From Campylobacterales bacterium (lineage in GTDB: Bacteria > Campylobacterota > Campylobacteria > Campylobacterales > QNZT01): a stretch of 5,201 nucleotides of DNA. Below the pieces are notes generated by a model. The model was given only the letters and a program-made list of their open reading frames with translations, was not told the DNA's origin and made no database searches. Position 1 is the stretch's first letter, and each line of letters starts with the position of its first letter. The stretch spans positions 1 through 5,201 of the forward strand of contig JALSQA010000035.1 of NCBI GenBank assembly GCA_026985685.1. The letters are read 5' to 3'. The position numbers and the translations under genes are program-made. Of this stretch, positions 1 to 5,201 are shown piece after piece.

Positions 1-473
1 CTACGACCTATTAAATCGACATGAAGTTTTTGTGCCAGTTTTTTAGCTTCTTCTTCCCATTGTTGGTCTATTTTTTTGTGGTATATTAATGTAATGAGTA
101 CTTCATTTAGTGTACTAGATAGAAATTCAACTCCAAAAAGTCGCTCCTTTAATATAGCATGATCTTTTATCTCATCTAGTAAAGCTTGCATTTTTTTTTC
201 AATAGCTTTACTTATGATGGAGCAATTATCTATTTGAACTAATCCTTTGTGTGAAAGTGTGTGCATAGCATAGGAGAGTTTTTGTTTTTCATAATCATGA
301 TATATACGAAATTCACTACGATATCTAAAGTGGCTTGGAGGGGATGAAAATATGTCAAGATTTTCAAGATTAAACTCTTTTTTAATATCATTTACTTTAT
401 ATGAAAGTTGGCTTTCATAATCCATTTCATATAAGGTACAGCTACCGCATTTTCCAAAATATTCACATTTCAT
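1..473 (-). CDS. trmA: tRNA (uracil-5-)-methyltransferase TrmA, N-terminal 157 codons (cut by window edge)
   Basis: The product should be the SAM-dependent enzyme that makes 5-methyluridine at position 54 of the tRNA T-loop. I read 157 codons from ATG at 473; the gene runs off the left edge, so the SAM-binding and catalytic C-terminal half is not visible. The assignment rests on resemblance to E. coli TrmA: SPPSHFRYRSEFRIYHD at residues 44-60 and LIYHKKIDQQW near 129-139, ending in HVDLIGR at 151-157. Unlike my recollection of E. coli TrmA, the N-terminus carries Cys3, Cys9 and Cys12 (CX5CX2C), with Cys84 (DNCS) 72 residues later. This is the pattern of the 4Fe-4S site in RlmD/RumA, so a cluster is inferred. 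The ATG overlaps the fliP stop (ATGA) and has only a weak Shine-Dalgarno sequence, suggesting coupled translation at the end of the flagellar operon. The alternative is another RumA/TrmA-family uracil methyltransferase acting on a different RNA. Confidence 0.88.
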   Translation of the reverse strand, partial: MKCEYFGKCGSCTLYEMDYESQLSYKVNDIKKEFNLENLDIFSSPPSHFRYRSEFRIYHDYEKQKLSYAMHTLSHKGLVQIDNCSIISKAIEKKMQALLDEIKDHAILKERLFGVEFLSSTLNEVLITLIYHKKIDQQWEEEAKKLAQKLHVDLIGR

Positions 474-1183
474 TTAAAACTCGCTATCAAATTTCCGATC
501 AATAGATTCCATCCATCAACTAATACAAAAATAAGTAATTTAAAAGGCATGGAGATCATCACTGGCGGTAACATCATCATACCCATACTCATCAAAACAG
601 AACTAACAACCATATCGATAACCAAAAAAGGTAAATAGAGCAAAAAACCAATCTCAAATGCACTTTTTAATTCACTGATCATAAAAGCAGGAATCGCGAT
701 AGTCAATGGAACAGCGGCATAGTTTTTGGGATTTTTTAGTTTTCGTATACGAAAAAATAGAGCCAAATCTTTTTCTCTTGTATTTTTAATCATAAACGCT
801 TTAAAAGGTTTAGTACCTCTTTTAAATGCTTCTTCATATGAAATCTTTTTTTCCATGTATGGTTTTATTCCATTATCATAAGCTTTTTGTCCTACTGGCT
901 CCATGATAAAAAATGTTAAGATCAAAGCAAGTGAAACCATAAGTTGGCTAGGTGGCATTTGCTGTGTACCAAGGGCTTGTCTTAGAAATGAAAAAACGAC
1001 AATCAAACGTATAAAGCTTGTCATCACAAGTAAAAGTGAAGGAGCTAGTACAAGTAAAGTTAAAACAACAAGTACATTTAGTGAACTGACTAAATCTTTA
1101 GGAGTTGATGGAGCTGAGAGGGAGAGATTGACAGTGGGGATAGCAGTTGCATCAGCACCATATAGTACAGAAGCAAACAGCAA
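470..1183 (-). CDS. fliP: Flagellar type III export gate protein FliP
   Basis: FliP forms, with FliQ and FliR, the inner-membrane export gate that passes rod, hook and filament subunits. Numbering is from the TTG at 1183. A short segment to about residue 30 precedes a membrane helix (35-60), the conserved RQALGTQQMPPS (69-79), a helix ending in MEPVG (about 82-98), a soluble loop with NTREKDLALF (134-143), and a C-terminal hydrophobic part. That part has PAFMISELKSAFEIGF (165-180), the methionine-rich MGMMMLPPVM (200-209) matching the FliP gasket region, and the family signature PFKLLIFVLVDGW (213-225). The start is uncertain. TTG 1183 is the only standard start codon after the in-frame stop at 1231-1229, but it truncates the signal peptide and lacks a ribosome-binding site. 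The reading frame continues upstream through KIRAIALLFL, a good signal-peptide beginning, and an ATC at 1207 lies 6 nt after GGAGG; that start gives 245 residues, the length I recall for E. coli FliP. It ends in an ATGA overlap with trmA. Confidence 0.96.
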   Translation of the reverse strand: MLFASVLYGADATAIPTVNLSLSAPSTPKDLVSSLNVLVVLTLLVLAPSLLLVMTSFIRLIVVFSFLRQALGTQQMPPSQLMVSLALILTFFIMEPVGQKAYDNGIKPYMEKKISYEEAFKRGTKPFKAFMIKNTREKDLALFFRIRKLKNPKNYAAVPLTIAIPAFMISELKSAFEIGFLLYLPFLVIDMVVSSVLMSMGMMMLPPVMISMPFKLLIFVLVDGWNLLIGNLIASFK

Positions 1184-1209
1184 AAATAAAAGTGCTATAG
1201 CTCTGATCT

Positions 1210-1986
1210 TTATCCTCCGCTTTGTGTATCAAGAATACTTTTTTTAGCACTCTCTTTATCATCCTCATCTTTTGAAAAAAAGTATAACTCAACTCGTCTG
1301 TTTTTTTCCTTACCCTCTGGAGTTAGATTTGATGCAATTGGATCAAATTCAGCTTTACCACAAGCTGTGAGAAGTTTTGGTTCAACACTATTTTTAATCA
1401 AAATTTTTGTGACAGATATTGCTCTGGCTGCAGAGAGTGACCAGTTATCTGGATATGGACTAAATACTGGTTTGCTATCATCTGTATGTCCAGTGACATA
1501 AATACGCATATTTTTGGGTAATTTTGCGATGATAAGTGCAATTCTTCGTAAAAAAAGCAGGGCATCATCTCCTTGTATTTTAGCACTTCCTTTGGCAAAA
1601 AGTAATTTTGCTGGTAATCGAATCATAAAACCATCTTCTGCCTCTTCTAAAGTTGCTTTTGCACCTTCTCCTGCTTTAGACATTTCATTCATTTCTATGA
1701 TTGTTCGCTGGAGTGTTTTCATCTTTTGGGCACTCTCATCATTTTCGTCTATTGGGGTTGTTTCTTGTTGTCTTTGGGGTGATACTTTTACTTTTGTACC
1801 GCCTTCTAGTACACTAAGTGCTCCTGTGAGTGAGGCCGCGGCTTCTGAAACTTTTTTGGCATCCATCGTAGACATGGATAGTAGTAAAACAAAAAAACAC
1901 AATAGTAGTGACATAAGATCACCAAATGCAGCTAGCCATCCTGGCAGACATTTAGGACAATCTTGTTGAGGACATTTTTTTCCCAT
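1210..1986 (-). CDS. motB: Flagellar stator protein MotB, PomB-like
   Basis: MotB anchors the flagellar stator to peptidoglycan and, with MotA, forms the ion channel that powers rotation. The 258 residues comprise a short cytoplasmic N-terminus with Cys5, Cys10 and Cys13; one transmembrane helix (about 16-38) with the ion-binding Asp23 in FGDLMSLLLCFF; an amphipathic plug-like stretch (about 42-60); a polar linker; and a periplasmic OmpA/MotB peptidoglycan-binding domain from about 118. That domain shows GHTDD (166-170), NWSLSAARA (181-189) and NRRVE (229-233). The membrane segment reads closer to Vibrio PomB, which has FADLMSLLMCFF, than to E. coli MotB, so sodium coupling is inferred. The ATG at 1986 follows AGGA with a 6-nt spacer; that ribosome-binding site overlaps the motA stop. 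The last codons contain the GGAGG that probably serves fliP. The gene could equally be labelled pomB. Confidence 0.96.
   Translation of the reverse strand: MGKKCPQQDCPKCLPGWLAAFGDLMSLLLCFFVLLLSMSTMDAKKVSEAAASLTGALSVLEGGTKVKVSPQRQQETTPIDENDESAQKMKTLQRTIIEMNEMSKAGEGAKATLEEAEDGFMIRLPAKLLFAKGSAKIQGDDALLFLRRIALIIAKLPKNMRIYVTGHTDDSKPVFSPYPDNWSLSAARAISVTKILIKNSVEPKLLTACGKAEFDPIASNLTPEGKEKNRRVELYFFSKDEDDKESAKKSILDTQSGG
1214..1218 (-). promoter_or_regulatory. Strong Shine-Dalgarno GGAGG for fliP inside the end of motB
   Basis: GGAGG sits in the last two glycine codons of motB, just before its TAA. The best-spaced downstream codon in the fliP frame is ATC at 1207-1205 (6 nt spacer), with ATA at 1213-1211 directly adjacent. 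The first standard start codon, TTG at 1183, is 30 nt away, too far to use this site. The motif therefore argues for initiation upstream of the TTG. Confidence 0.6.
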
Positions 1987-1992
1987 TTTATA

Positions 1993-1996
1993 TCCT
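1993..1996 (-). promoter_or_regulatory. motB ribosome-binding site overlapping the motA stop codon
   Basis: AGGA lies 6 nt before the motB ATG and shares bases with the motA TAG stop (1997-1995). This arrangement favours translational coupling and balanced production of the two stator subunits. Confidence 0.7.
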
Positions 1997-2759
1997 AATC
2001 AAATTGGCTTTGGCGTTCTTTTGGTGGTAAGAATGCTAATAGTTTTGCTTCAAGTGTTCTAGGATTATCTCCTGCTTGTATAGACATGATTCCTTCGATG
2101 ATTAATGTTTTTATAACCATTTCATCTGTATTTCTAAGTCCTAAAATATTTTCTACAGGACCACCGATGATATTTCCAAGCATAGCACCATACATAGTAG
2201 TAAGGAGTGCAACAGCCATAGAAGGTCCAATCGCAGCTGGATCAGCCATATTTAAAAGCATAGCAACCAAACCGATAAGTGTACCAATCATACCCATTGC
2301 TCCGGCAAATCCTGATATTTGACCAAAAAATGAGGCATTGACTTTGTGTCGTGTATCTGTTTGTTCCATATCTATTTCTAAAAGATCACGTATGATATCT
2401 GGTTCATTACCGTCAATTGCCATACCTAAACCTTTTTTTAGAAATTCATTCTCTTCATTTGCAACATCACCCTCAAGTGCTAAAACACCTTCTTTTCTAG
2501 CTTTTGTTGAGTATTCGACAAGTTTTGCTATCAATTCTTTTGGGTCAGTTGTAGTTGGTTTGATAGCAACCATGAACATTTTCCCAAAACTTTTGACATG
2601 ATCCATTTTGAAACCAATCATCAACGTACCGATTGTTCCACCAAAAACGATCAAAATAGAAGGTACATCGATATATGGACCAATTCCCACACCCATTGCC
2701 ATTGCACCAAAAAGTAGAGCAAGGGTTAAAACAAGACCTATGACACTAGCTAAATCCAT
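1995..2759 (-). CDS. motA: Flagellar stator protein MotA, PomA-like
   Basis: MotA surrounds the MotB helices in the inner membrane, conducts ions with MotB and pushes on FliG of the rotor. At 254 residues it matches Vibrio PomA (253, from memory) rather than the longer E. coli MotA (295). Four membrane helices lie at about 3-24, 32-50, 148-170 and 180-200, with a cytoplasmic loop between helices 2 and 3. Arg88, Lys89 and Glu96 fall at the same positions as the charged rotor-facing residues of PomA. Thr160 in GMIGTLIGLVAML and Thr188 in AVALLTTMYGA correspond to PomA threonines tied to sodium use (T158, T186). Gly153 replaces the proline found there in PomA (P151) and E. coli MotA (P173). It is the first gene after a sigma-28 promoter. 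AAGGA at 2774-2770 lies 10 nt before the ATG. Sodium specificity is inferred, not shown. Confidence 0.96.
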   Translation of the reverse strand: MDLASVIGLVLTLALLFGAMAMGVGIGPYIDVPSILIVFGGTIGTLMIGFKMDHVKSFGKMFMVAIKPTTTDPKELIAKLVEYSTKARKEGVLALEGDVANEENEFLKKGLGMAIDGNEPDIIRDLLEIDMEQTDTRHKVNASFFGQISGFAGAMGMIGTLIGLVAMLLNMADPAAIGPSMAVALLTTMYGAMLGNIIGGPVENILGLRNTDEMVIKTLIIEGIMSIQAGDNPRTLEAKLLAFLPPKERQSQFD

Positions 2760-2819
2760 GACAAAGACATCCTTGATTTGATATTTAAAAATATTTCATT
2801 AAAATATTGATTTATACAA

Positions 2820-2846
2820 ATATCGGCAGATATGTAAATTTATTTA
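2820..2846 (-). promoter_or_regulatory. Sigma-28 (FliA) promoter for motA-motB-fliP-trmA
   Basis: On the minus strand I read TAAA (2846-2843), then exactly 15 bases, then GCCGATAT (2827-2820). The enterobacterial FliA consensus is TAAA-N15-GCCGATAA, so this matches all but the last base. Transcription would start near 2812-2814, leaving a leader of roughly 55 nt before the motA ATG. Location, orientation and the class of gene downstream all fit. No separate promoter is evident inside the tightly packed genes that follow, so fliP and trmA may share it; however, fliP is normally needed before FliA becomes active, so a second promoter further inside the operon is possible. Confidence 0.85.
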
Positions 2847-2890
2847 ATATTTAAACGATATACTTAAAGACTGTTATTAATATGTAGTTC

Positions 2891-2912
2891 TTATAGTATT
2901 ATCATACTATAA
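2891..2912. repeat. Perfect 9-bp inverted repeat overlapping the glmU -10 box
   Basis: TTATAGTAT at 2891-2899 and ATACTATAA at 2904-2912 are exact reverse complements separated by the 4-base TATC. The right arm contains five of the six bases of the putative TATAAT. It could be an operator for a dimeric regulator. It has too little GC and no suitable T-run position to be a convincing terminator, and in such AT-rich DNA it may be chance. Confidence 0.45.
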
Positions 2913-2913
2913 T
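2908..2913 (+). promoter_or_regulatory. Putative sigma-70 -10 box for glmU-coaBC
   Basis: A perfect TATAAT lies 48 nt before the glmU ATG in a very AT-rich stretch. The hexamer 17 nt upstream (2885-2890, TAGTTC) is a poor -35 match, which is common for housekeeping promoters in Campylobacterota. A second, weaker candidate is TATAAA at 2919-2924. The whole region is AT-rich, so chance matches are easy and the call is moderate. Confidence 0.5.
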
Positions 2914-2947
2914 ATTTTTATAAAAATATAAAATATTAAATTTTTAA

Positions 2948-2953
2948 AAGGAA
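2948..2953 (+). promoter_or_regulatory. glmU ribosome-binding site
   Basis: AAGGAA precedes the glmU ATG by 8 nt, which supports the chosen start at 2962. Confidence 0.75.
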
Positions 2954-2961
2954 AGTTTAAA

Positions 2962-4254
2962 ATGGCAAATAATTCTGTAATTATTCTCGCAGCAGGAAAA
3001 GGCACAAGGATGAAATCTTCTCGTCCAAAAGTTTTACATGAAATATCTGGTTTTCCTATGTTGTATTATACTATCAAAGATGCACAAAAGTTAAGCGATG
3101 ATATTACAGTTGTACTTTTTCATCAGTCCAAACTTGTTCAAGAGACTATGGAAAAGTATTTTGAAGGGATCAATTATGTAATCCAGGATCATCAAAATTA
3201 TCCAGGAACGGGTGGTGCAGTGATGAATATCGATGTCAAACATGAGAAGGTTTTAGTTTTAAATGGTGATATGCCATTGATTGAAGCTGATGAATTAGAA
3301 AAGTTTTCTCAAATTGATGCTGATATTGTTATGAGTGTTATTAAAATGGATGATTCTAGTGGATATGGCAGGGTTGTTATAGATGGTGATGAAGTTGTTA
3401 AGATTGTAGAAGAGAAAGATGCTACAGATGATGAAAAAGCTATCAAAACAGTAAATGCTGGTATCTACCTTTTTAAAAGAGATATTCTTGAAAGATATCT
3501 ACCAAAACTTAGTAATGATAATGCACAAGAAGAATACTATCTAACTGATGTTGTAGAATTGGCAAAAAATGATGGATATAAAGTAGCTCCACTGTATGTT
3601 AAAGAAGAAAATTTTAAAGGTGTCAATTCAAAATATGATCTAAGTTGTGCAGAAGAGATAATGCAAAGAAGAATAAAGAAAAACTTCATGCTCTCTGGTG
3701 TAACAATGCATTTACCTGATACTATTTATATTCATTCTGATGTAGAAATAGAAGGTGAATCAGTGATTGAACACGGAGTTACTCTTCTTCATGGAAGCAA
3801 AATTATCAATAGTCATATAAAAGCAAACTCTGTTATAGAAGATAGTAAAATAGTTGATTCAAGTGTTGGTCCAATAGCTAGAATTCGCCCCAAAAGTGAA
3901 CTTTATGATACTCATATTGGAAACTTTGTTGAAGTAAAAAAATCTATTTTAAAGGGTGTTAAAGCAGGTCATTTAAGTTATTTAGGTGATTGTGAGATAG
4001 ATGAAGGAAGTAACATAGGTGCGGGTACGATTACCTGTAACTATGATGGAAAAAATAAATACAAAACCATTATCGGTAAAAATGTTTTTGTTGGAAGTGA
4101 TACACAACTTGTAGCACCAGTAGTTATCGAAGATGATGTATTAATTGCAGCAGGTACAACAGTCAATAAAGATGTCAAAAAAGGCTCACTTGCAATTAGT
4201 AGAACAAATCTTAAAACAGTAGAAGGCTTTTTTGATAAGTTTTTTAAAGAGTAG
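2962..4254 (+). CDS. glmU: Bifunctional GlmU: glucosamine-1-phosphate N-acetyltransferase / GlcNAc-1-phosphate uridyltransferase
   Basis: GlmU is cytoplasmic. It acetylates glucosamine-1-phosphate with acetyl-CoA and couples the product to UTP, giving UDP-GlcNAc for peptidoglycan, lipid A and glycoprotein sugars. The N-terminal nucleotidyltransferase domain has LAAGKGTRMK (9-18, catalytic Arg16), PKVL (22-25), PGTGGA (81-86) and LNGDMPL (100-106, metal-binding Asp103), followed by GYGRVV and NAGIYLF. The C-terminal left-handed beta-helix of hexapeptide repeats begins at about residue 240. It contains RIRPKSEL, KAGHLSYLGD with catalytic His337, NIGAGTITCNYDG and GSDTQLVAPV. At 430 residues it is slightly shorter than E. 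coli GlmU (456), mainly by a shorter C-terminal tail; both active sites look intact. It is divergent from motA and 23 nt upstream of coaBC, with which it is probably co-transcribed; coaBC helps supply the CoA from which its acetyl-CoA substrate is made. Confidence 0.98.
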   Translation: MANNSVIILAAGKGTRMKSSRPKVLHEISGFPMLYYTIKDAQKLSDDITVVLFHQSKLVQETMEKYFEGINYVIQDHQNYPGTGGAVMNIDVKHEKVLVLNGDMPLIEADELEKFSQIDADIVMSVIKMDDSSGYGRVVIDGDEVVKIVEEKDATDDEKAIKTVNAGIYLFKRDILERYLPKLSNDNAQEEYYLTDVVELAKNDGYKVAPLYVKEENFKGVNSKYDLSCAEEIMQRRIKKNFMLSGVTMHLPDTIYIHSDVEIEGESVIEHGVTLLHGSKIINSHIKANSVIEDSKIVDSSVGPIARIRPKSELYDTHIGNFVEVKKSILKGVKAGHLSYLGDCEIDEGSNIGAGTITCNYDGKNKYKTIIGKNVFVGSDTQLVAPVVIEDDVLIAAGTTVNKDVKKGSLAISRTNLKTVEGFFDKFFKE

Positions 4255-4262
4255 TTATAAAA

Positions 4263-4268
4263 AGGGGA
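4263..4268 (+). promoter_or_regulatory. coaBC ribosome-binding site
   Basis: AGGGGA ends 9 nt before the ATG at 4278, a strong Shine-Dalgarno sequence that fixes the coaBC start. The gap to the glmU stop is only 23 nt and shows no terminator. Confidence 0.7.
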
Positions 4269-4277
4269 AATAACATC

Positions 4278-5201
4278 ATGTTATTAGAGGGGAAAAAGAT
4301 CGTAGTTGGCGTTACGGGGAGTATTGCTATCTACAAAAGTTTAGAGTTGATTCGTCTTTTTATCAAAGAGGGAGCAGAGGTGCGTGTTGTGATGAGTCAG
4401 TCAGCCAAACGTTTTATAAATCCTTTGACATTTGAAGCAATTAGCACACATGAAGTTTTGTGTGAAAAAACAGAATCCTGGGCAAATGATAATAATCATA
4501 TTGATATAGGTAAATGGGCTGATCTTTATGTGATTGCTCCAGCAACAGCCAACACAATCAACAAACTATCAAATGGTATCGCTGATAATCTTATCACACA
4601 AATTGCATTAGCTTTTAAGGGTGAGATTTTATTGGCTCCTGCTGCAAATACTAATATGTATTTAAATAATACCACAAAAGCTTCATTGAAGATGTTGAAG
4701 ATTTTAAATTTTCAGGAGATAGTGCCGCAAAAAAAACAACTTGCTTGTGGAGATGAAGGTATAGGTGCATTGGCAGAACCTAAAGAGATCTTTCACAAAA
4801 GTGCCAAGATGCTTTTAAAAGATCCATACTGGATCAATCGTCGTGTTGTTGTAACAGGTGGTGGAACAGTTGAAAAGATTGATGATGTGCGTTATATCTC
4901 AAACTTTTCTAGTGGTAAAATGGCAGCATCTTTGAGTAAAGCTCTATATTACAAAGGTGCAGATGTTTGTTTATTGGCAACACAAAAAATTTCAGATATT
5001 CCTGGTGAAGTTTATTTAATCGATGTTGAAAATTCTAAAGAGTTAAAAGAGTATCTTGTCGATGCTATTCGTGTGGCAAAAAAAGGTGTATTGACTAAAG
5101 CTACATTGATGGATGACTCTGTACCTGAATTGATACAAAAAAAGCCTTATCTATTTATGGCAGCTGCTGTGAGTGATTTTGTACCAAAATATCCACAAGA
5201 A
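4278..5201 (+). CDS. coaBC: Bifunctional CoaBC (Dfp): phosphopantothenoylcysteine synthetase/decarboxylase, N-terminal 308 codons
   Basis: CoaBC joins cysteine to 4'-phosphopantothenate (CoaB) and decarboxylates the product to 4'-phosphopantetheine (FMN-dependent CoaC), two steps of coenzyme A synthesis. The frame is open to the right edge, so about the last quarter is missing. CoaC part: GVTGSIAIYK (11-20, FMN binding), HIDIGKWAD with catalytic His74, APATANTINKLSNG (87-100), PAANTNMY with Asn124, and ACGDEGIG with Cys157. The PAxN motif has Ala where E. coli has Met. CoaB part begins at about 189: VVVTGGGTVEKIDDVRYISN and SSGKM, with Asn209 matching E. coli Asn210, and AAAVSDF near 295-301. 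Compared with my memory of E. coli Dfp, about 22 extra residues lie before AAAVSDF (roughly 266-290). Translation starts at ATG 4278, 23 nt after glmU. Confidence 0.97.
   Translation, partial: MLLEGKKIVVGVTGSIAIYKSLELIRLFIKEGAEVRVVMSQSAKRFINPLTFEAISTHEVLCEKTESWANDNNHIDIGKWADLYVIAPATANTINKLSNGIADNLITQIALAFKGEILLAPAANTNMYLNNTTKASLKMLKILNFQEIVPQKKQLACGDEGIGALAEPKEIFHKSAKMLLKDPYWINRRVVVTGGGTVEKIDDVRYISNFSSGKMAASLSKALYYKGADVCLLATQKISDIPGEVYLIDVENSKELKEYLVDAIRVAKKGVLTKATLMDDSVPELIQKKPYLFMAAAVSDFVPKYPQE

Larger units (their letters stand above)
2760..2961. other. Divergent intergenic region between motA and glmU
   Basis: This 202-base AT-rich stretch separates the flagellar genes on the minus strand from the housekeeping genes on the plus strand. 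It holds the sigma-28 promoter towards motA, the TATAAT box and overlapping inverted repeat towards glmU, and both ribosome-binding sites. I see no open reading frame, tRNA or intrinsic terminator in it. Confidence 0.8.

Noticed and set aside
191..199. Nine-T run in trmA as a possible phase-variable slippery tract
   Set aside because: The frame reads through correctly as Glu-Lys-Lys-Met. Phase-variable tracts in this group are usually longer G or C runs, and AT-rich genes carry many such A/T runs by chance.
903..1247. Plus-strand open frame of 114 codons opposite fliP and the end of motB
   Set aside because: It lies antisense to strongly conserved fliP sequence, has no recognisable domain or ribosome-binding site, and is a shadow frame.
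1398..1598. Minus-strand open frame of 66 codons within motB
   Set aside because: It is out of frame inside the OmpA-like domain of motB, whose own frame is intact and conserved.
1514..1969. Plus-strand open frame of 151 codons opposite motB
   Set aside because: Serine/proline-rich, low-complexity antisense translation of motB; no family resemblance.
2086..2601. Two plus-strand open frames opposite motA (2086-2322 and 2338-2601)
   Set aside because: Both are antisense shadows of the conserved motA sequence, without start signals or recognisable motifs.
2760..2961. Small RNA or riboswitch in the divergent region
   Set aside because: Apart from the 9-bp inverted repeat there is no stable GC-containing stem or known conserved motif; the promoters explain the region adequately.
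4255..4277. Possible terminator between glmU and coaBC
   Set aside because: There is no GC-rich stem or T-run; the 23-nt gap holds only a ribosome-binding site, so co-transcription is more likely.

Overview
This AT-rich window holds two divergent gene blocks around a roughly 200-base intergenic region. Protein similarity, judged by eye, and gene order suggest the bacterial phylum Campylobacterota (the former Epsilonproteobacteria), probably a free-living Sulfurimonas-like or Arcobacter-like lineage. The fliP/glmU/coaBC neighbourhood is one I recall from Campylobacter. The genus is not proven, and no mobile element, CRISPR array or RNA gene is visible.

Minus-strand block (2846 down to 1): a very good flagellar sigma-28 (FliA) promoter precedes motA, motB, fliP and the 5' part of trmA. 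The genes are tightly packed: 8 nt between motA and motB, the fliP ribosome-binding site inside the end of motB, and an ATGA stop/start overlap between fliP and trmA. The stator pair resembles the sodium-driven Vibrio PomA/PomB more than the proton-driven E. coli MotA/MotB. FliP is a core membrane protein of the flagellar type III export gate. TrmA is the tRNA uracil-54 methyltransferase; it carries an N-terminal cysteine set typical of the iron-sulfur-binding relatives RlmD/RumA. The window cuts it after 157 codons.

Intergenic region (2760-2961): it contains the sigma-28 promoter facing motA, a TATAAT-type housekeeping promoter facing glmU, and a perfect 9-bp inverted repeat overlapping that -10 box.

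Plus-strand block (2908-5201): glmU (complete; UDP-GlcNAc synthesis for peptidoglycan and surface glycans) is followed after 23 nt by coaBC/dfp (coenzyme A synthesis), which is open to the right edge after 308 codons. These are housekeeping genes on their own promoter, back to back with flagellar genes.

I see no wholly new system. The points most worth a second look are the apparent absence of a standard start codon for a full-length fliP, the Fe-S-type cysteines in TrmA, the sodium-type stator with a glycine replacing a normally conserved proline, and the clear sigma-28 promoter that may also drive a tRNA-modification gene.
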